Positions 42,441-53,093 of a stretch of DNA of 64,000 nucleotides are shown here, piece after piece. Source of the DNA: Prorocentrum cordatum (lineage: Eukaryota; Sar; Dinophyceae; Prorocentrales; Prorocentraceae); contig CAUYUJ010019593.1 of assembly GCA_963575745.1 (NCBI GenBank), positions 643,437-707,436 of the forward strand. The letters are read 5' to 3'. Both the position numbers and the translations under genes were made by a program. The notes below the pieces were generated by a model. That model did not search any database. It was not told the DNA's origin and was given only the letters and a program-made list of their open reading frames with translations. Within the stretch, counting starts at the first letter, position 1, and each line of letters begins with the position of its first letter.

Positions 42441-42715
42441 CTAGCGTCTCTCGGCTGTACAAGTGTCTAAATACGTGCTGCCAGCATCGTCGGAACCTGC
42501 GGCATGGAGTGATCGCAGATGTGGCAGTCCGCGCTGCCAGTCAGGAGCGGCCGCGCAGACGCTTCGCCAGTGCCGCGACTGCTTCGCGATGGACATGACG
42601 GCCCCTTGCAGCCACACGATTGTGGTGCGCAACTCGCGCTGCAAGGTGTGAAGGGCGAGGACGGTTTTGGCGACGAAGTCGGAAATCCTCACGCTGAGGC
42701 CGAGCCCACCATGAA
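42441..42715 (-). CDS. possible helical exon
   Basis: A minus-strand frame reads VQLHGGLGLSVRISDFVAK, TLQRELRTTIVWLQGAVM and AKQSRHWRSVCAA, an amphipathic helical pattern. No start, no family, weak. Confidence 0.25.
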
Positions 42716-43042
42716 GTTGAACGAGCGTCTAGCAGGGTGGCAATGCCATTGCACGAATCAGCGGCACGCTTTCGGAAGAGAAGCTGCGATGTAAGAACGC
42801 GTAGCAACACGATGCTGCGCGCCCTGCGCGGCACCTGAGTCAGACTGGCGACCGAGGGTGAGGATGAGCGGTGAACTGATTCCCCAGGCCAGCGCTGCAT
42901 CCTCAGTCAGCCACGGGATGGAGCAAGAGATGAAGTACGACCATACCTAGGACATAATATCACCCTTCAAGAACATGAGACCCTTCGTCGGCCAAACTGA
43001 AGAACACTCGAGGGTACCCTCCCCCAGGATGCACAGGAACAT

Positions 43043-43930
43043 TCAACAAACACAATGAACATTAGGATGCCATCCCTGAACCGACCTCGATCTTGTACCT
43101 CGGTCCGACCGTAGCCCTGCTCTCAGACGTTGACGGTAGATGGTATCTGGCTTCAACCTAACCTCCCGCATCCCGCGAAGCAGCGATAACGCCTCCTGCC
43201 ACTTCTCACTGTTCCCGCACGCGCTGAGTCCGGCGTTGTAGCTGATAACATTTGGTTCCAGCATTACCTCTAGCAATTCCTTTAACAATGCGAGTGCTTG
43301 TGTCCACTGCCCAGTTGCCGCACACGCACTAATTCCAGCGCTGTAGCTTCTGACGTCTGTCTCCAAATGCCTCTGTGTGAACTCCCTGAGCAGCAACAAC
43401 GCTTGCTGCCACTGCTCGCCTTTCTCGCACGCGCTGATTCCAGAGTTGCAGCTCATGACGTCGGGCTGCAACTTCGCTTCGCACATCTCCCTGAGCAGCG
43501 ATAGCGCTCGCTCCCACTGCAATCCTTTCGCGCACGCACTAATTGCAGCACAGTAGCTGAAATTGTCCGGGTCAAGTATCGTATCGGACAGCTCAATGAG
43601 AAGCGACAAAGAAGACTGCCACTGCCCTCCTTTGTCGCACGCGCTGATTCCAGCATTGAAGCTGATGACATCTGGCTCCAAAAGCACCTCCCTGAGCTTG
43701 CCGAGCAGAGCAACTGCCTGCTGCCACTGACTGCCCTTTCCACATGCGCTCATGGCCATGTTGTAAAAGACGGTGTCAACCTGCGTACCCGACCGCGACG
43801 CGTCCCTGAGCAGCTCGAGCACTGCGATCCACTGCCTCGCGGCCCCACATTTCTTCAGGGCCGCGGCGAGAGGCACCGCACCGGATCGAGACCCCGGCTG
43901 GCTGCCACTCAGCCTGCACAGATGCGCCAT
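43043..43930 (-). CDS. PPR repeat protein (about seven repeats)
   Basis: ATG at 43928-43930 (MAHLCRLSGSQPGSRS) begins 295 codons. A degenerate first repeat (KKCGAARQWIAVLELLRD) is followed by six or seven regular 35-residue PPR repeats with GISACEKGEQWQQAL-type cores, then a basic tail (RSDRGTRSRSVQGW). It is the most complete PPR gene in the window. Residue 5/35 pairs are N-D in four repeats, S-N in one (A), C-D in one. Family role: RNA processing in plastid or mitochondrion. The N-terminus is not an obvious dinoflagellate plastid leader, so targeting is unknown. Confidence 0.75.
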   Translation of the reverse strand: MAHLCRLSGSQPGSRSGAVPLAAALKKCGAARQWIAVLELLRDASRSGTQVDTVFYNMAMSACGKGSQWQQAVALLGKLREVLLEPDVISFNAGISACDKGGQWQSSLSLLIELSDTILDPDNFSYCAAISACAKGLQWERALSLLREMCEAKLQPDVMSCNSGISACEKGEQWQQALLLLREFTQRHLETDVRSYSAGISACAATGQWTQALALLKELLEVMLEPNVISYNAGLSACGNSEKWQEALSLLRGMREVRLKPDTIYRQRLRAGLRSDRGTRSRSVQGWHPNVHCVC

Positions 43931-44177
43931 GCGTTCGCGTGTTCAGCGGGGGGTGAGGCGAGGTCGGCAGCACTGGCCCTGAGCCCTGAGCGGTGGCTGG
44001 TGAACGGGTCTGCCGTCGGTCGGAGGCAGTGCGCAGCAGCCTGAAGCAGGCAGGCGTTGAAAGCAGATCGCGTTCCCGCCCGCGCCCTGCAGGGGATGGA
44101 AGAGGGAAAAACCGCTCGGCCTTTGCAATGGGAAGGCGCCTGAAGCAGAGTGGGACGTGTGAGCCCCCCCAAAATAG

Positions 44178-44246
44178 ACGGTCAGTAACTGTTGCTTGGC
44201 GTGTCGCGGCGGCGATCCCGGCACACGCTGTGCCCTGCAAGCTGAT
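44178..44246 (+). repeat. end of a dispersed inverted-repeat family
   Basis: GGTCAGTAACTGTTGCTTGG then CGTGTCGCGGCGGCG matches the ends of the 218-bp element at 59937-60154. No inverted partner is found here; it lies directly beside the foldback element. Confidence 0.5.
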
Positions 44247-44247
44247 C

Positions 44248-44841
44248 TCGGGAGCGGCCAAGAGGGGGGTGTCCAAGAGGGGGGGGCGCAAATCATGACC
44301 GGCGGCATGTGCGCGGCCCAGCGGGGGGGCCTGGGACGTAATGAAATAAGAAGAGGCGCCATGAAATCTGAGGAAAAATCATGGCCCGCGCCATGAAATC
44401 CACCCCCCCCTAGTCATCACCCCCCTCTTTTCCGCCCCCGATGACCGCGCGTCGCTCCCCCCCCGCGGGGCGGGATGCCGGGCGGAGCTCGGGGCGCCGA
44501 CGCCTCGGGGCGGGGAAGCGGCTGGGGCGCCGAGGGCGGAGCGCGGTGGGCGAGGGCCGGCGGAGCGACAGGCGGAGCCACACCCCGCAGCTGTGCTGTC
44601 TGCGACCGATGGGCACACGGATCGGGCAAGGCGCGCCCCCAGATTCGGGGGCGGGAGAGAGGGGGGTGATGACTAGGGGGGGGGTGGATCTCATGGCGGG
44701 GGCCATGATATTTCCCCAGATTTCAGGGCGCCGCTTCTTTTATTTCATTACGTCCCTGGCCCCCCCGCCGGGCCGCGCACATGCCGCCGGTCATGATTTG
44801 CACCCCCCCCTCTTGGACACCCCCCTCTTGGCCGCTCCCGA
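44248..44841. mobile_element. 594-bp foldback element
   Basis: Arms 44248-44440 and 44646-44841 are inverted copies of each other (roughly 80 percent or better), beginning TCGGGAGCGGCCAAGAGGGG. The 205-bp centre is GC-rich. The arms contain G runs, CATGACCGGCGGCATG and AATGAAATAAGAAG. No transposase is encoded, so it would be non-autonomous. A diverged half arm lies at 45122-45260. Confidence 0.8.
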
Positions 44842-45121
44842 CAGATGCCGAGGCATCGATCCGCCAGCCTGGACGACGTCTATCTGCGCACACGGCTCCA
44901 GGTCTCCCCTGTGCAGTCGAGGCGTTGACCCAAGGGACCCTAAATAAGGAACGAGGCCCCTATCTTCCATAAGTTGAGCTTCGATTTCGTATCGGAAACC
45001 TAAGGAAAATCCAAGGCAAGCTGCGAAACAATGAAGGAACACGGAGCCCCTCCCCAACGAAAAGGGTTCCTTCTTCAGGGCCCCGACTGTATCTGAACCT
45101 CCGACATCTCGATGTGTTCTT

Positions 45122-45260
45122 GGGGACGTCCATGAGGGGGGGGTTCGCACATCACGGCTGGGGCACGTACACGGCCCAGGGGGGCCCAACGGACGCGTTG
45201 AGGTCAGAAAAATGGGCCATGCAATCTGGGGAGATGCCGTGACTCTGGCAACGAATCCCC
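45122..45260 (+). repeat. diverged half copy of the foldback arm
   Basis: GAGGGGGGGGTTCGCACATC...CGGCCCAGGGGGGCCC follows the order of the 44.25-44.44 kb arm. Confidence 0.5.
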
Positions 45261-45289
45261 CCCCACGAAAACCGCCGTCGTGTGTTTTG

Positions 45290-45483
45290 TTCACGTCGGG
45301 GGGTGGCCTGGGTCCAGTACTTCCTCCTCTTGCTCCGCCTCCTCCTCCTCGGAGGCGACCGCGACGAGGACGCCCCACCCCGGCCTCAGAAAGTTGCCTA
45401 CGCGCGCATCGCAGCGGGACTCGTCGTCCAGCGGCAGCTCGCTGGTCCTGCCATCGGGCCGCGCCGACAAGAGGGCGGACTTC
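45290..45483 (-). CDS. possible acidic exon
   Basis: After TGTTGCTTGAAG the minus strand reads SALLSARPDGRTSELPLDDE, then LRPGWGVLVAVASEEEEAEQ. Composition is coding-like; no domain. Confidence 0.35.
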
Positions 45484-46390
45484 AAGCAACAAGGAGGAAG
45501 AGGTTCAAGCTGGGGGGCGAGGGGAGGAGGCAGCAGGAGGGGAAAGATGATGGGGAAGGGGGGACGAGCAAAAAGCGAGGGGGAGAGCATAGGAGCGGAG
45601 GAGCTGGGAGAGGAGGCGGGGGAAGGGGTGGCCTCGTCTTGCGGCGAGCTCGCCAGCCGTAGTGGAGATTCGGATGCTGATGCTCGGAGAGGTGCGGCCG
45701 CGTGCGTCGGAGTGGCCTCCCAATATATGGAGGGAGCGGGTCTCGGAGCAGCAGATGTCTATCAGCGGATGGTGCCACCTCGCCAGTTCGCTGCATGGCC
45801 CGACGAACGCGCCGCGACGGGGCAGCGGCTCCGACGCCTGGCGGGGGACGGGGCTGCCCGATCCACGAGAGGCGCGCGGGCAGCCGCCGTCGGGGCATAG
45901 CCGCGGGCGCCGGCGCGGGGAGAGCACACAAAGGGGCAGCCGACCTCCCACGGTGAGCCACCACAGCTGGAGGGGCCCCCTGGGGCACACGCAGAAAGTC
46001 ACACAGATCGCAGGATGCCCCTAGATGTTCCCATCTTTTCTGGGCTCTGGTCTCCCCCCCCGCTTCCCACGTTTTCCCACCTTTCCCTGGGGATCGATGA
46101 CCCTGACCTTCCAGGAGGGCTAAAAAATGGAACCCGACTTAAAAACCTATCCCAGAGCTATTCTACGTCTTGGTTTTAGGCTGTTTCGCTCAGCTTTTTA
46201 GGTTTTTAGGTCTCCAGTGCTAAAAAATAGCTCTCTGGAAGGTCTGGGGAGTCATTCTGTGTCCGCGTGTTTTTTGCCCCTCCTGCAGAGTACAGACCAG
46301 CTCCCCCCCCCCTCGCCCCTCGCGCGGCCGCGGCCGCTGGGCCCCCAGCGCCGCCCGCGGCCGGCCCGCCCTCTCGGCTTGATCCACAGC
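45484..46390. other. no secure gene
   Basis: Purine-rich 45500-45640, GC-rich 45660-45960, then a lower-GC T-rich part with CTTTTTAGG runs (46120-46250). Confidence 0.35.
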
Positions 46391-46394
46391 CGTC

Positions 46395-46466
46395 GCCTCC
46401 TCCTCCTCCTCCTCCTCCTCCTCCTCCTCCTCCTCCTCCTCCTCCTCCTCCTCCTCCTCCTCCTGT
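46395..46466. repeat. CTC triplet microsatellite
   Basis: (CTC)24 or so. Confidence 0.97.
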
Positions 46467-46547
46467 GGGGGAGGGGAGGCCTATGGCGCCCGACGTTCGG
46501 AGGGCGCGGGGGCGGGGCGCGCCCGAGAGCGCCAGCCGCCGATATTG

Positions 46548-46713
46548 ACCACCTACCAGACCACCCCAACCCAACCCGAAGACCCCAATTTCGGGTCGGG
46601 GGGGGGTACGGGTTCCATAGGTGTTTTGTCCGTGTTCCCCGACCCCCCCCCAAACTGGAAATGGAGGGCAAATGGAGGCCTTCGGGTTGGGTTGGGGTGG
46701 TTTGGTGGGTGGT
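46548..46713. mobile_element. 166-bp inverted-repeat element
   Basis: 37-bp inverted ends (ACCACCTACCAGACCACCCC..., 34 of 37 paired). The interior contains poly-G and poly-C blocks that also partly pair. No clear target duplication. Confidence 0.7.
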
Positions 46714-46959
46714 GAGACATCGCATCGCATGCGGCCATCTGGGTGCCCCGTATGCCCGCACCAGTTGGGCAGGGGCCGACCGTCCCGGCGTTCCTATAGT
46801 CCTGCCACGATTTTTTCTTAGAACCCAGAGGTGTTCCAAGAACAAAAACAAGGTCCTTAGAACATTAACCCGATGTGTCAAAACAAGACAATCTCAACCA
46901 GAACTGTTCTAAGACCATGTCGTGGGAAACCACAACAGGTTCTTAGAACATTGTTTGGT

Positions 46960-47345
46960 GGGGCTGTAGGCGAGCCATGACGCTTGGCCACTGCTTGAAC
47001 CAGAGGCCACCGCGGCGAAACGTCGCTCTCACATGGCGCCGAAACAGATCTCCAACAACGAGTTCAACCACTGCGCTACTGGAAGGGAGCTCCGAAGGCC
47101 TCCGCGGGCAAGCCCATGACATGGGCGAGACTCTGCGCCGGCTGATCAGGGCGATCGGGGCAGGGGGAGGAGGGGGAGGAGGAAACAGATCGTTCTCATC
47201 TCCGCCCCCCCCCCCCTTGGGGACAGATCTCCCGCTCTTGTCGGGAATGGTGGCGTCGATCCTGGCAGCCACCTGGCAGAGGTGCCCCCGCAACCTTGTC
47301 CAGCACGACGCGCACAGCCTGGACTCGCGCGCCCTCCCTACGTAC
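46960..47345 (-). CDS. uncharacterised protein segment (~130 residues)
   Basis: The minus-strand frame has strongly G/C-ending codons. It reads RLCASCWTRLRGHLCQVAAR, IDATIPDKSGRSVP, a Gly/Pro linker, then SAVVELVVGDLFRRHVRATF and a stop near 46943. The CxxC...C pattern could bind a metal. It may be one exon of a longer gene. Confidence 0.4.
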
Positions 47346-47374
47346 ATATCAGCACCCACGGCGAGTCAAGAAAG

Positions 47375-48300
47375 CCCCAAGATGGCCCAAGAGGACCCCA
47401 AGACGGCCCGAGAGGGCCCCAAGGGACCCTCGAGACTGCCCCATGGGATCCCACGACAGCCCCACGACTGTCCAAACAAGCACTATGGGGCCCCCTCGGA
47501 AAGTGCGACGGAAAGGTCACACGTATCGACCTTCCTCTTCCTCCTCGTCCACCTCCTCCATTTCTTCCTCAACATTACCACCATCATGAAATTCCACATC
47601 GCACACGTCTACTACGATGCTCCTCCTCCTCGTGAAAGTTTCCTTATGTCGGCGTTTCGACGTTGAGCGGCAGGAGGGGGTGGAGGGGGTGGAGGGGGGG
47701 GGGCTGAATCTGGATCTCTGCTTACTGCGACTGTTTGGAACAGTGCTCCCATGGGGCATCCTATGGGGAGGCGGGGCCCCCGTGCTTACTACTCTACCAG
47801 CTTGAAGCAGGCGCCCAACACAGCAAGTATCTATTCTCTGGGGGGGTGCGAGGGACTGCGCCAACCTGCAGAACAAAGACGAAATAAACGATGACGTTCT
47901 CTTCTCCTCTTTTCTCCTTCTGCTCCTCATCCTTCTTTTCTCCTTTCTTTTCTCCTTCTCCCTCCTGTTCTTTTCATTATGCTCCTAACCCTTATGTTTC
48001 TTCTTCCCATATCCTTCTCGTTCTTCTCACCCTCTGCTCCGCCTCCTCCTTTTCTCCCCCTACCCCTCCGTCGCCACTCGCGCAGACGCCTGCCCGAGGG
48101 AGCTCCCGGGCTGTGGCGGGTGGGGGGGCTTGCCGCAGATGCCGCCGGGTGCTGCCGCGAGTGAGGGGGCGGGGGGTGCGGGGACGGAAGGGGAGGACGA
48201 GGCGGAAGGGGGGGAGGGAGGGGGGGGGCGGAGGGGGAGGAGGAAGAAGGGGGGGAAGCGGGGAGGAAGAAGGGAGAGAGGGGCAGTTGATGTTGAGGAT
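47375..48300. other. degenerate repeats and pyrimidine/purine tracts
   Basis: AAGATGGCCCAAGAGGACCCC-type repeats at 47380-47470, CTTCTCC-rich 47890-48060, GGGGGAGG-rich 48190-48290. No gene seen. Confidence 0.5.
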
Positions 48301-48304
48301 CGGG

Positions 48305-49400
48305 CTAGACCCAGTCAGATGCATCAAAAGCCTCGTCGTCCGACGCGGCCGAGTCCGACTCCACATCGGACCCGCCCCTCCTGGAGGTCGGGCCGAGAGC
48401 CTCTACGCGCTCGAGGTTCTCGCGCCGCACACCGAACGCAGCGAGGGCCACGTCCTGACTGGCGCAGCCCAACCCTGGAACAACATCTGGGGCAGGACGC
48501 CCCGCCTCGCAGTGAGACTGAGACAGCTCAGCGACGGCAGGCATTGCCTGACCCAAAGCCTCGCGATCCTCGGCATCCAACGGCCCAGGAAGGCTTAGAG
48601 TCAGGCCCTGAGACGAGTGGCGATCGTGCGGGTGACGGCCTTTCTTGATCCGCCTCAGCTGACTCTTGATGCCAGAGAAACAGGAGCGACGCGCCTTCGT
48701 CCCCCCGCCCCCGTCGCCGCCCCCAACACCAACTTCCGACCCACCCTCCATGTCCTGGCACGCAAGCTGCAGCCCGTCAGCCACAGGGGTCTCCTGGGGC
48801 TCAGGCTCGGGCTCCTGCCCTTCCCGCCCGAGTCCGACATTATCGGGCCGACCGCCCTTGAAGCTATCCGACAGGAAAACCTCGAGGTCGGCCGCCCAGC
48901 GACTGGACTCCTTGGCAAAACAAGCAAAGCCTCGGACTGCGTCGGCGTGCTTCTGCGAAACTCCGTGCTGCAAAGCCCCTGGTGTCAGCACTGGCGTTCG
49001 CCTTCTTTCCCCACCAGGTGGTCCTGCCGCTGTCGACGTCAGCAGCAGTCGCGTGCGCCAGCGTCTTGCTGGCAGAAACTTCATACGTATCGGAACTGCT
49101 CCAAAACAGGCTCCACATATGTGCCCTCGTTCCTCCAGCATGGCTGCTGGGGCCCACGCATGGGAACATCCACAGTGGCCTGGCAACCTAGGTGCGGATC
49201 GACCAGAGGCATGCCGACACGAGTGAGCATCATATAGCACCATGGTGGCGAAATCCTCGCCATCCTTGCAGGTCTGCCACGGCCCCCGTGTGTAGTGGGA
49301 CTGGCCCGTAGGCCGCTGCCACGACACCTCCAAAGCGATCCACTTACGCCAGGGCCCGACCAGCCCTGCTGACCGCTACGATGCTGGCAAACATCGCAGA
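48305..49400 (-). CDS. uncharacterised protein gene with frame changes
   Basis: The C-terminal half (stop at 48305-48307) is convincing: VSQKHADAVRGFACFAKESS, AADLEVFLSDSFKGG, IKSQLRRIKKGRHPHDRHSS and an acidic end, SDVESDSAASDDEAFDASDW. Upstream, the same frame reads WQRPTGQSHYTRGPWQTCKD near 49300. Between about 48990 and 49225 the best-looking codons move through the other two minus frames (TYVEPVLEQFRY; TLAHATAADVDSGRTTWW). Small introns or one-base indels would explain this. No known domain; function unknown. Confidence 0.5.
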
Positions 49401-49599
49401 GCCGTCCGAACAAAAATCATGTGCCTGTCAAGGGACCGCTCGCGGCCCTGTGGGCCCAGTGGACCTCCACATCGAGAGCCTCACGGGGCACACAGGCCAC
49501 AGGAGACGGACGCACTCCACGCGCGAACCTCCCTCCCCACCACCTCACCGGCCTCCACAGCCCGCCCCGCCCTCTCCCGAAGCCAAGCCGATGTGTGGT

Positions 49600-50170
49600 C
49601 GCGCCTCCTGGGCGCGTGCGCGGCACAGCCGTGCCGTCGGCGCCACAGCCTGCCTCGCGCCGCCGAGCAGAGGCGGCAGACGGGAGAGGGGTGATGGCCG
49701 TGCGCGGGGACTCCGGCCTGCGGCCGGTGCACGTTACTAGTTGAACTCCTCAAAAGCCGCTGGTGGCGCAGGGTCAAGGTGCTCGCCTTGCTCCTCAGCA
49801 GCCCTCGGACCCAGTCCCAGAACATCGGGGAAGACGGCGCTTTGGCGATTCCACCGGCCCCAGGGACGGCGTGGAGGTCGAGAGCTGGCCGATCAGACCA
49901 CCGGATCGATCCAGCACTAATTAACGTTCGAGGCTCAAGAGGCGCCAGTCGGTTCACATTTAGCTTTTCGCCGAGGTCGCTCAGGACCTTCATGGCACCC
50001 CTGGGGAAAAAATCCAATCCTGGCGAGAGACAGGTGGGCGACATCGGCAGGCGACGCAGCTCCTCTCCAAGGGTACTTGCTCGCTCAGGCTCTAGTGATG
50101 GCGCAGGCCAGAGTGGACTCCAGGATGCGCGTTGTTGGGAAGCTGTCTGGGACCGCCGTGGCCCACTGAA
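49600..50170 (-). CDS. uncharacterised coding segment
   Basis: A minus-strand frame reads LEPERASTLGEELRRLPMSP, CLSPGLDFFPRGAMKVLSDL, GEKLNVNRLAPLEPRTLISA and KAPSSPMFWDWVRGLLRSKA. It may belong with the gene at 48.3-49.4 kb or be part of a mobile-element ORF. No family recognised. Confidence 0.4.
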
Positions 50171-50232
50171 AACTCACATGGTCCGTGTATCGGGTCGGGC
50201 GAAAGGGGGGGATAGCAAAGGGGAGGGTTGAG

Positions 50233-50253
50233 AATCAGCTCACGTAGCTGATT
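50233..50253. repeat. 8-bp stem hairpin
   Basis: AATCAGCT-CACGT-AGCTGATT. Confidence 0.5.
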
Positions 50254-50564
50254 TTCCCAGCGCCTCCCGGCGCCGGAGGCGGCTATGTATCGAGGACTGG
50301 GCCCCTCGGTGAGGCCGAAATCAGCTGCATGCAGCAAATCCCACCAGCCCTTTGGGCGTGAGTGGTTTAGAGAGCCCGCTCTGTTCTCAACCCCCTTCCC
50401 CTTCGGGGAGGGGTTTACCCCTCCCCCTACCCCCTCCCCCTGGACCTGGAGAGGTCCTTTCGCGGGTGGTTGGAGGGGTCTTTTTCGACTCCTGGGAGGG
50501 CTAAAAAACGACACCCCTCACGAGGATTCTGGCCCCGACGGGGGGGGGGAGAGAAAAAACCCGC

Positions 50565-50755
50565 CCCTCTTCTTTGAAGCCAAAATCATTGATTTTACTA
50601 CGGTGTTGGCCCCATTTTGGCCTTCTGAGGGGGCAGCGCTAATTAAAGCTCCCCTCTTCTTTCAAGCCAAAATCATTGATTTTACTAAGGTTTTGGCTTC
50701 ATTTGGGCCTTCTGAGGGGGCAGCGCTAATTAAAGCTCCCCTCTTCTTTGATCGA
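50565..50755. repeat. 86-bp tandem duplication
   Basis: CCCCTCTTCTTTGAAGCCAA...ATCATTGATTTTACTA...GCAGCGCTAATTAAAGCT at 50565 and 50651, with a third start at 50738. The ATCATTGATTTT block is shared with the composite units at 27.1 and 28.5 kb. Confidence 0.75.
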
Positions 50756-50939
50756 TTTCCTCCAAGATGGCCCCAAGAAGCGCCCAGGAGGCACCAAGAG
50801 GCCCCAAGATGGCCCCAAGAGGCCCCCAGGAGGCCCCCAAGAGGATCCCAAACGGCCCAAAGAGGCCCCCCCGAGGCACCCAAGACGCCGAAAAGCCCAT
50901 CAGGACGACCCTCTACTCGCCTGGGCGTCGTTTCTGGAC

Positions 50940-51135
50940 GGGCAGGAGGAGGGGCCCGAACGACTCACACCAGGACGAGGGGCCCGAACAACTCACACCA
51001 CGAGAAGCCCGAACGACTCACACCAGGACGAAGAGCCCGAACGACTCACACCACGAAGAGCCCGAACGACTCACACCAGGAAGAAGGGCCCGAACGACTC
51101 ACACCAGGACGAGAAACCCGAAACGACTCAAACCA
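50940..51135. repeat. 24-27-bp tandem array
   Basis: About eight units of GCCCGAACGACTCACACCAG plus GACGA or similar. Confidence 0.85.
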
Positions 51136-51406
51136 CGAGGAGCGCTTTCTCTCCCTCCTCCTCCGCCTCGTCCTTCTCCCGCTCCCACCACAAGGAGGAT
51201 GTACAAGGAGGCGGGAGGAAGGAGGAACAGGGGAGATATGCGGGGGCAGGCGGAAACACGCCTGAAAAACACGACTGTCGGCATGCTTCGCAAGAGTTGC
51301 TGTTTTGAGATGGGCTGGTGGGGATACGCGAAGAGTGAAGAATTTCGTAACACCCCCTTTCCCAATCCCCCCCTTTCGCCCGGCCCGAGTGTAGGCCACC
51401 AGAGGG

Positions 51407-52340
51407 TCACGCATCGCCCCAAGACGGTGCGAACGACACCGAATGCCTATGCTGGCCCCCTTTGGGGGTGCCTGTCCGCACTGTGGGCAGAAGGCCGTGC
51501 ACGGCCGTGAGCGGGATCCCAGAAGCGCTGCTGCCCCACAAGGCCGAGGCCGTGGCCCCCACTCTCTGCGCAAGGGCAGTGCCCGCAGCCGCCCCCCTCA
51601 GAAGCGGAAGGAGGCGCACGCGGTTCCGAGCGCCGGCGAAACGTGCTCTGGACACTCCGATCCTCCGAGCTCCTCCAAGCGTGGCATTCGCACCTCGGTC
51701 TCGGCGATGGTCCACTGTGCTGTCGGGCCCCAGGGACCTGAAGGGCTCCGTGAGCGTCTGAACCTGGTTCGAGGAAGAGTATTTGGTTTTATTCATGGCC
51801 ACGGGGAACTTCGAAAACCTGAAATCCTTGAGAAGGGACTCGGCTCCACCAGCCAATGCTGCCGCTACTTGGGTGGGTCTACCGCAGGGCTGCAGGGCGA
51901 TATCGCCCACGACTCTTCGGAGGTACACTTGGGGGCGCTCAGCTTTGTTGCGGAGGAGGGGCGCCGGAAGCAACAGTTCGGCGACCGTCCTCGCCCCTGA
52001 TCATCCCGCGATGACAGCCCCGTGGGCGCGGGCCGCCGCAGAGACCGCGCCGCCGCGCAGCGGCGTGCGATAGCCTGCAGTCGTGCAGCAGATACCTCTC
52101 AACAACTTGACGAAAAACAGAAACTGCCTAGCGGCTGCTCGCGAGCCACCATGGCCAATGCGCTCGTAAAAAACTTCGAGAGGTCGCGCATCGCACTCCC
52201 CGGCTCGAGCCCTGCCTGCATCCTGGCAGCAACTCCCGAGAGCTGGTGGGCCCACCCCGCTCGCCCGCACGTCTTCGAAGGATTGGCACCCCAGACAAAC
52301 CCGCGAGCATGGAGATCCCTCCCGTCGTCGGCTCAGAGGC
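51407..52340 (-). pseudogene. non-LTR retrotransposon: C-terminal reverse transcriptase part
   Basis: Minus-strand frames read DIALQPCGRPTQVAAALAGG, MNKTKYSSSNQ, RFAGARNRVRLLPLLRGAA and RVGATASALWGSS. I recall this order from dinoflagellate LINE-type polyproteins downstream of the YVDD catalytic box. Here the expected box is degraded (RRVVGDIALQ). Upstream pieces (EVFYERIGHGGSRAAARQFL) are in other frames. The element is not active. Confidence 0.6.
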
Positions 52341-52366
52341 TGGCGAAGGCGAGACCACCCTGCGAA

Positions 52367-52510
52367 ATGCTTAAGAAATCATGGGTTAAGAAATTCATAG
52401 CCTCAGAACTTGAATAAACAACCAAACATGTCTATTGAAATCTTAGGATTTCCATTGAAACGTTAAGAATAATCGAGACTCTGGCCGAAAACTTAAGTTT
52501 TCTTAAGCAT
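52367..52510. mobile_element. 144-bp AT-rich inverted-repeat insertion in the LINE
   Basis: Perfect 12-bp inverted ends, ATGCTTAAGAAA and TTTCTTAAGCAT, around an AT-rich centre, in the GC-rich reverse transcriptase region. It splits the RT sequence and so is younger than the LINE. Confidence 0.7.
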
Positions 52511-52650
52511 CGCCTATGGTGAACTGCGCGAGGACACAGGGCAAACCGATGGGGCGCACGCCGCCGCCAGGCTTGCCAGTGAGCGCCACGCTCGTGAGGG
52601 GCAAGTCGAGATCCCGAGGCGAGTCTTCAAACCTGCGCAGGATATCCAAG
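52511..52650 (-). pseudogene. LINE reverse transcriptase, motif 2 segment
   Basis: Reads LLDILRRFEDSPRDLDLPLT then GKPGGGVRPIGLPCVLAQF. KxGGxRPIGL is the conserved RT motif 2. Confidence 0.65.
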
Positions 52651-52669
52651 AGGGCGTTTCTTTATGTTC

Positions 52670-52860
52670 GGCGATGACAAGCGTCATGGGGGGGGGGGGG
52701 GGCGGGGGCGGGGGGGGGCATGAAGTAACGCCCCCCCCCCTTCCGCCGCGTGGCCGGCGGCAGTGCCCAGAGCGCACTGGGGGGGGGGCGTTGCGTCATA
52801 GGGATGGGGGGGGAGGGGGGGGGGGGGGCGGGGGCCATGACGCCCGTCATGCCCCAAGCA
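52670..52860. mobile_element. G-rich insertion splitting the reverse transcriptase
   Basis: Poly-G/poly-C blocks with inverted GCGTCATGG (52680) and CCATGACGC (52837) ends lie between the two RT pieces. They resemble the G-run and CATGAC arms of the 44.2-44.8 kb foldback family. Confidence 0.45.
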
Positions 52861-53059
52861 ATAAAGAACTGGCCCGCAAAAGACGCAGCTGCAACTCTTC
52901 CGAGAGGTCCAGGACCCAGCGAGGGTGAAACCCGTCCCGCCCCAAGCCTGCCCCAGGGCTGTATTTCCGGACAACTCGCCTCATGTCGTCCAGCGTCATC
53001 TGCGGGAGGTTCACTTCGGCCACGGGAATGGCCCATCCATGTCGAGGGGTGCTCTCCAT
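52861..53059 (-). pseudogene. LINE reverse transcriptase, N-terminal segment
   Basis: Reads NLPQMTLDDMRRVVRKYSPG, GLGRDGFHPRWVLDLSEELQ and LRLLRASSLLLG, the usual entry to the dinoflagellate LINE RT domain. Confidence 0.65.
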
Positions 53060-53093
53060 CGCGCTGCGGGTCGTCCCGCGGGAAGGGGGGGGA

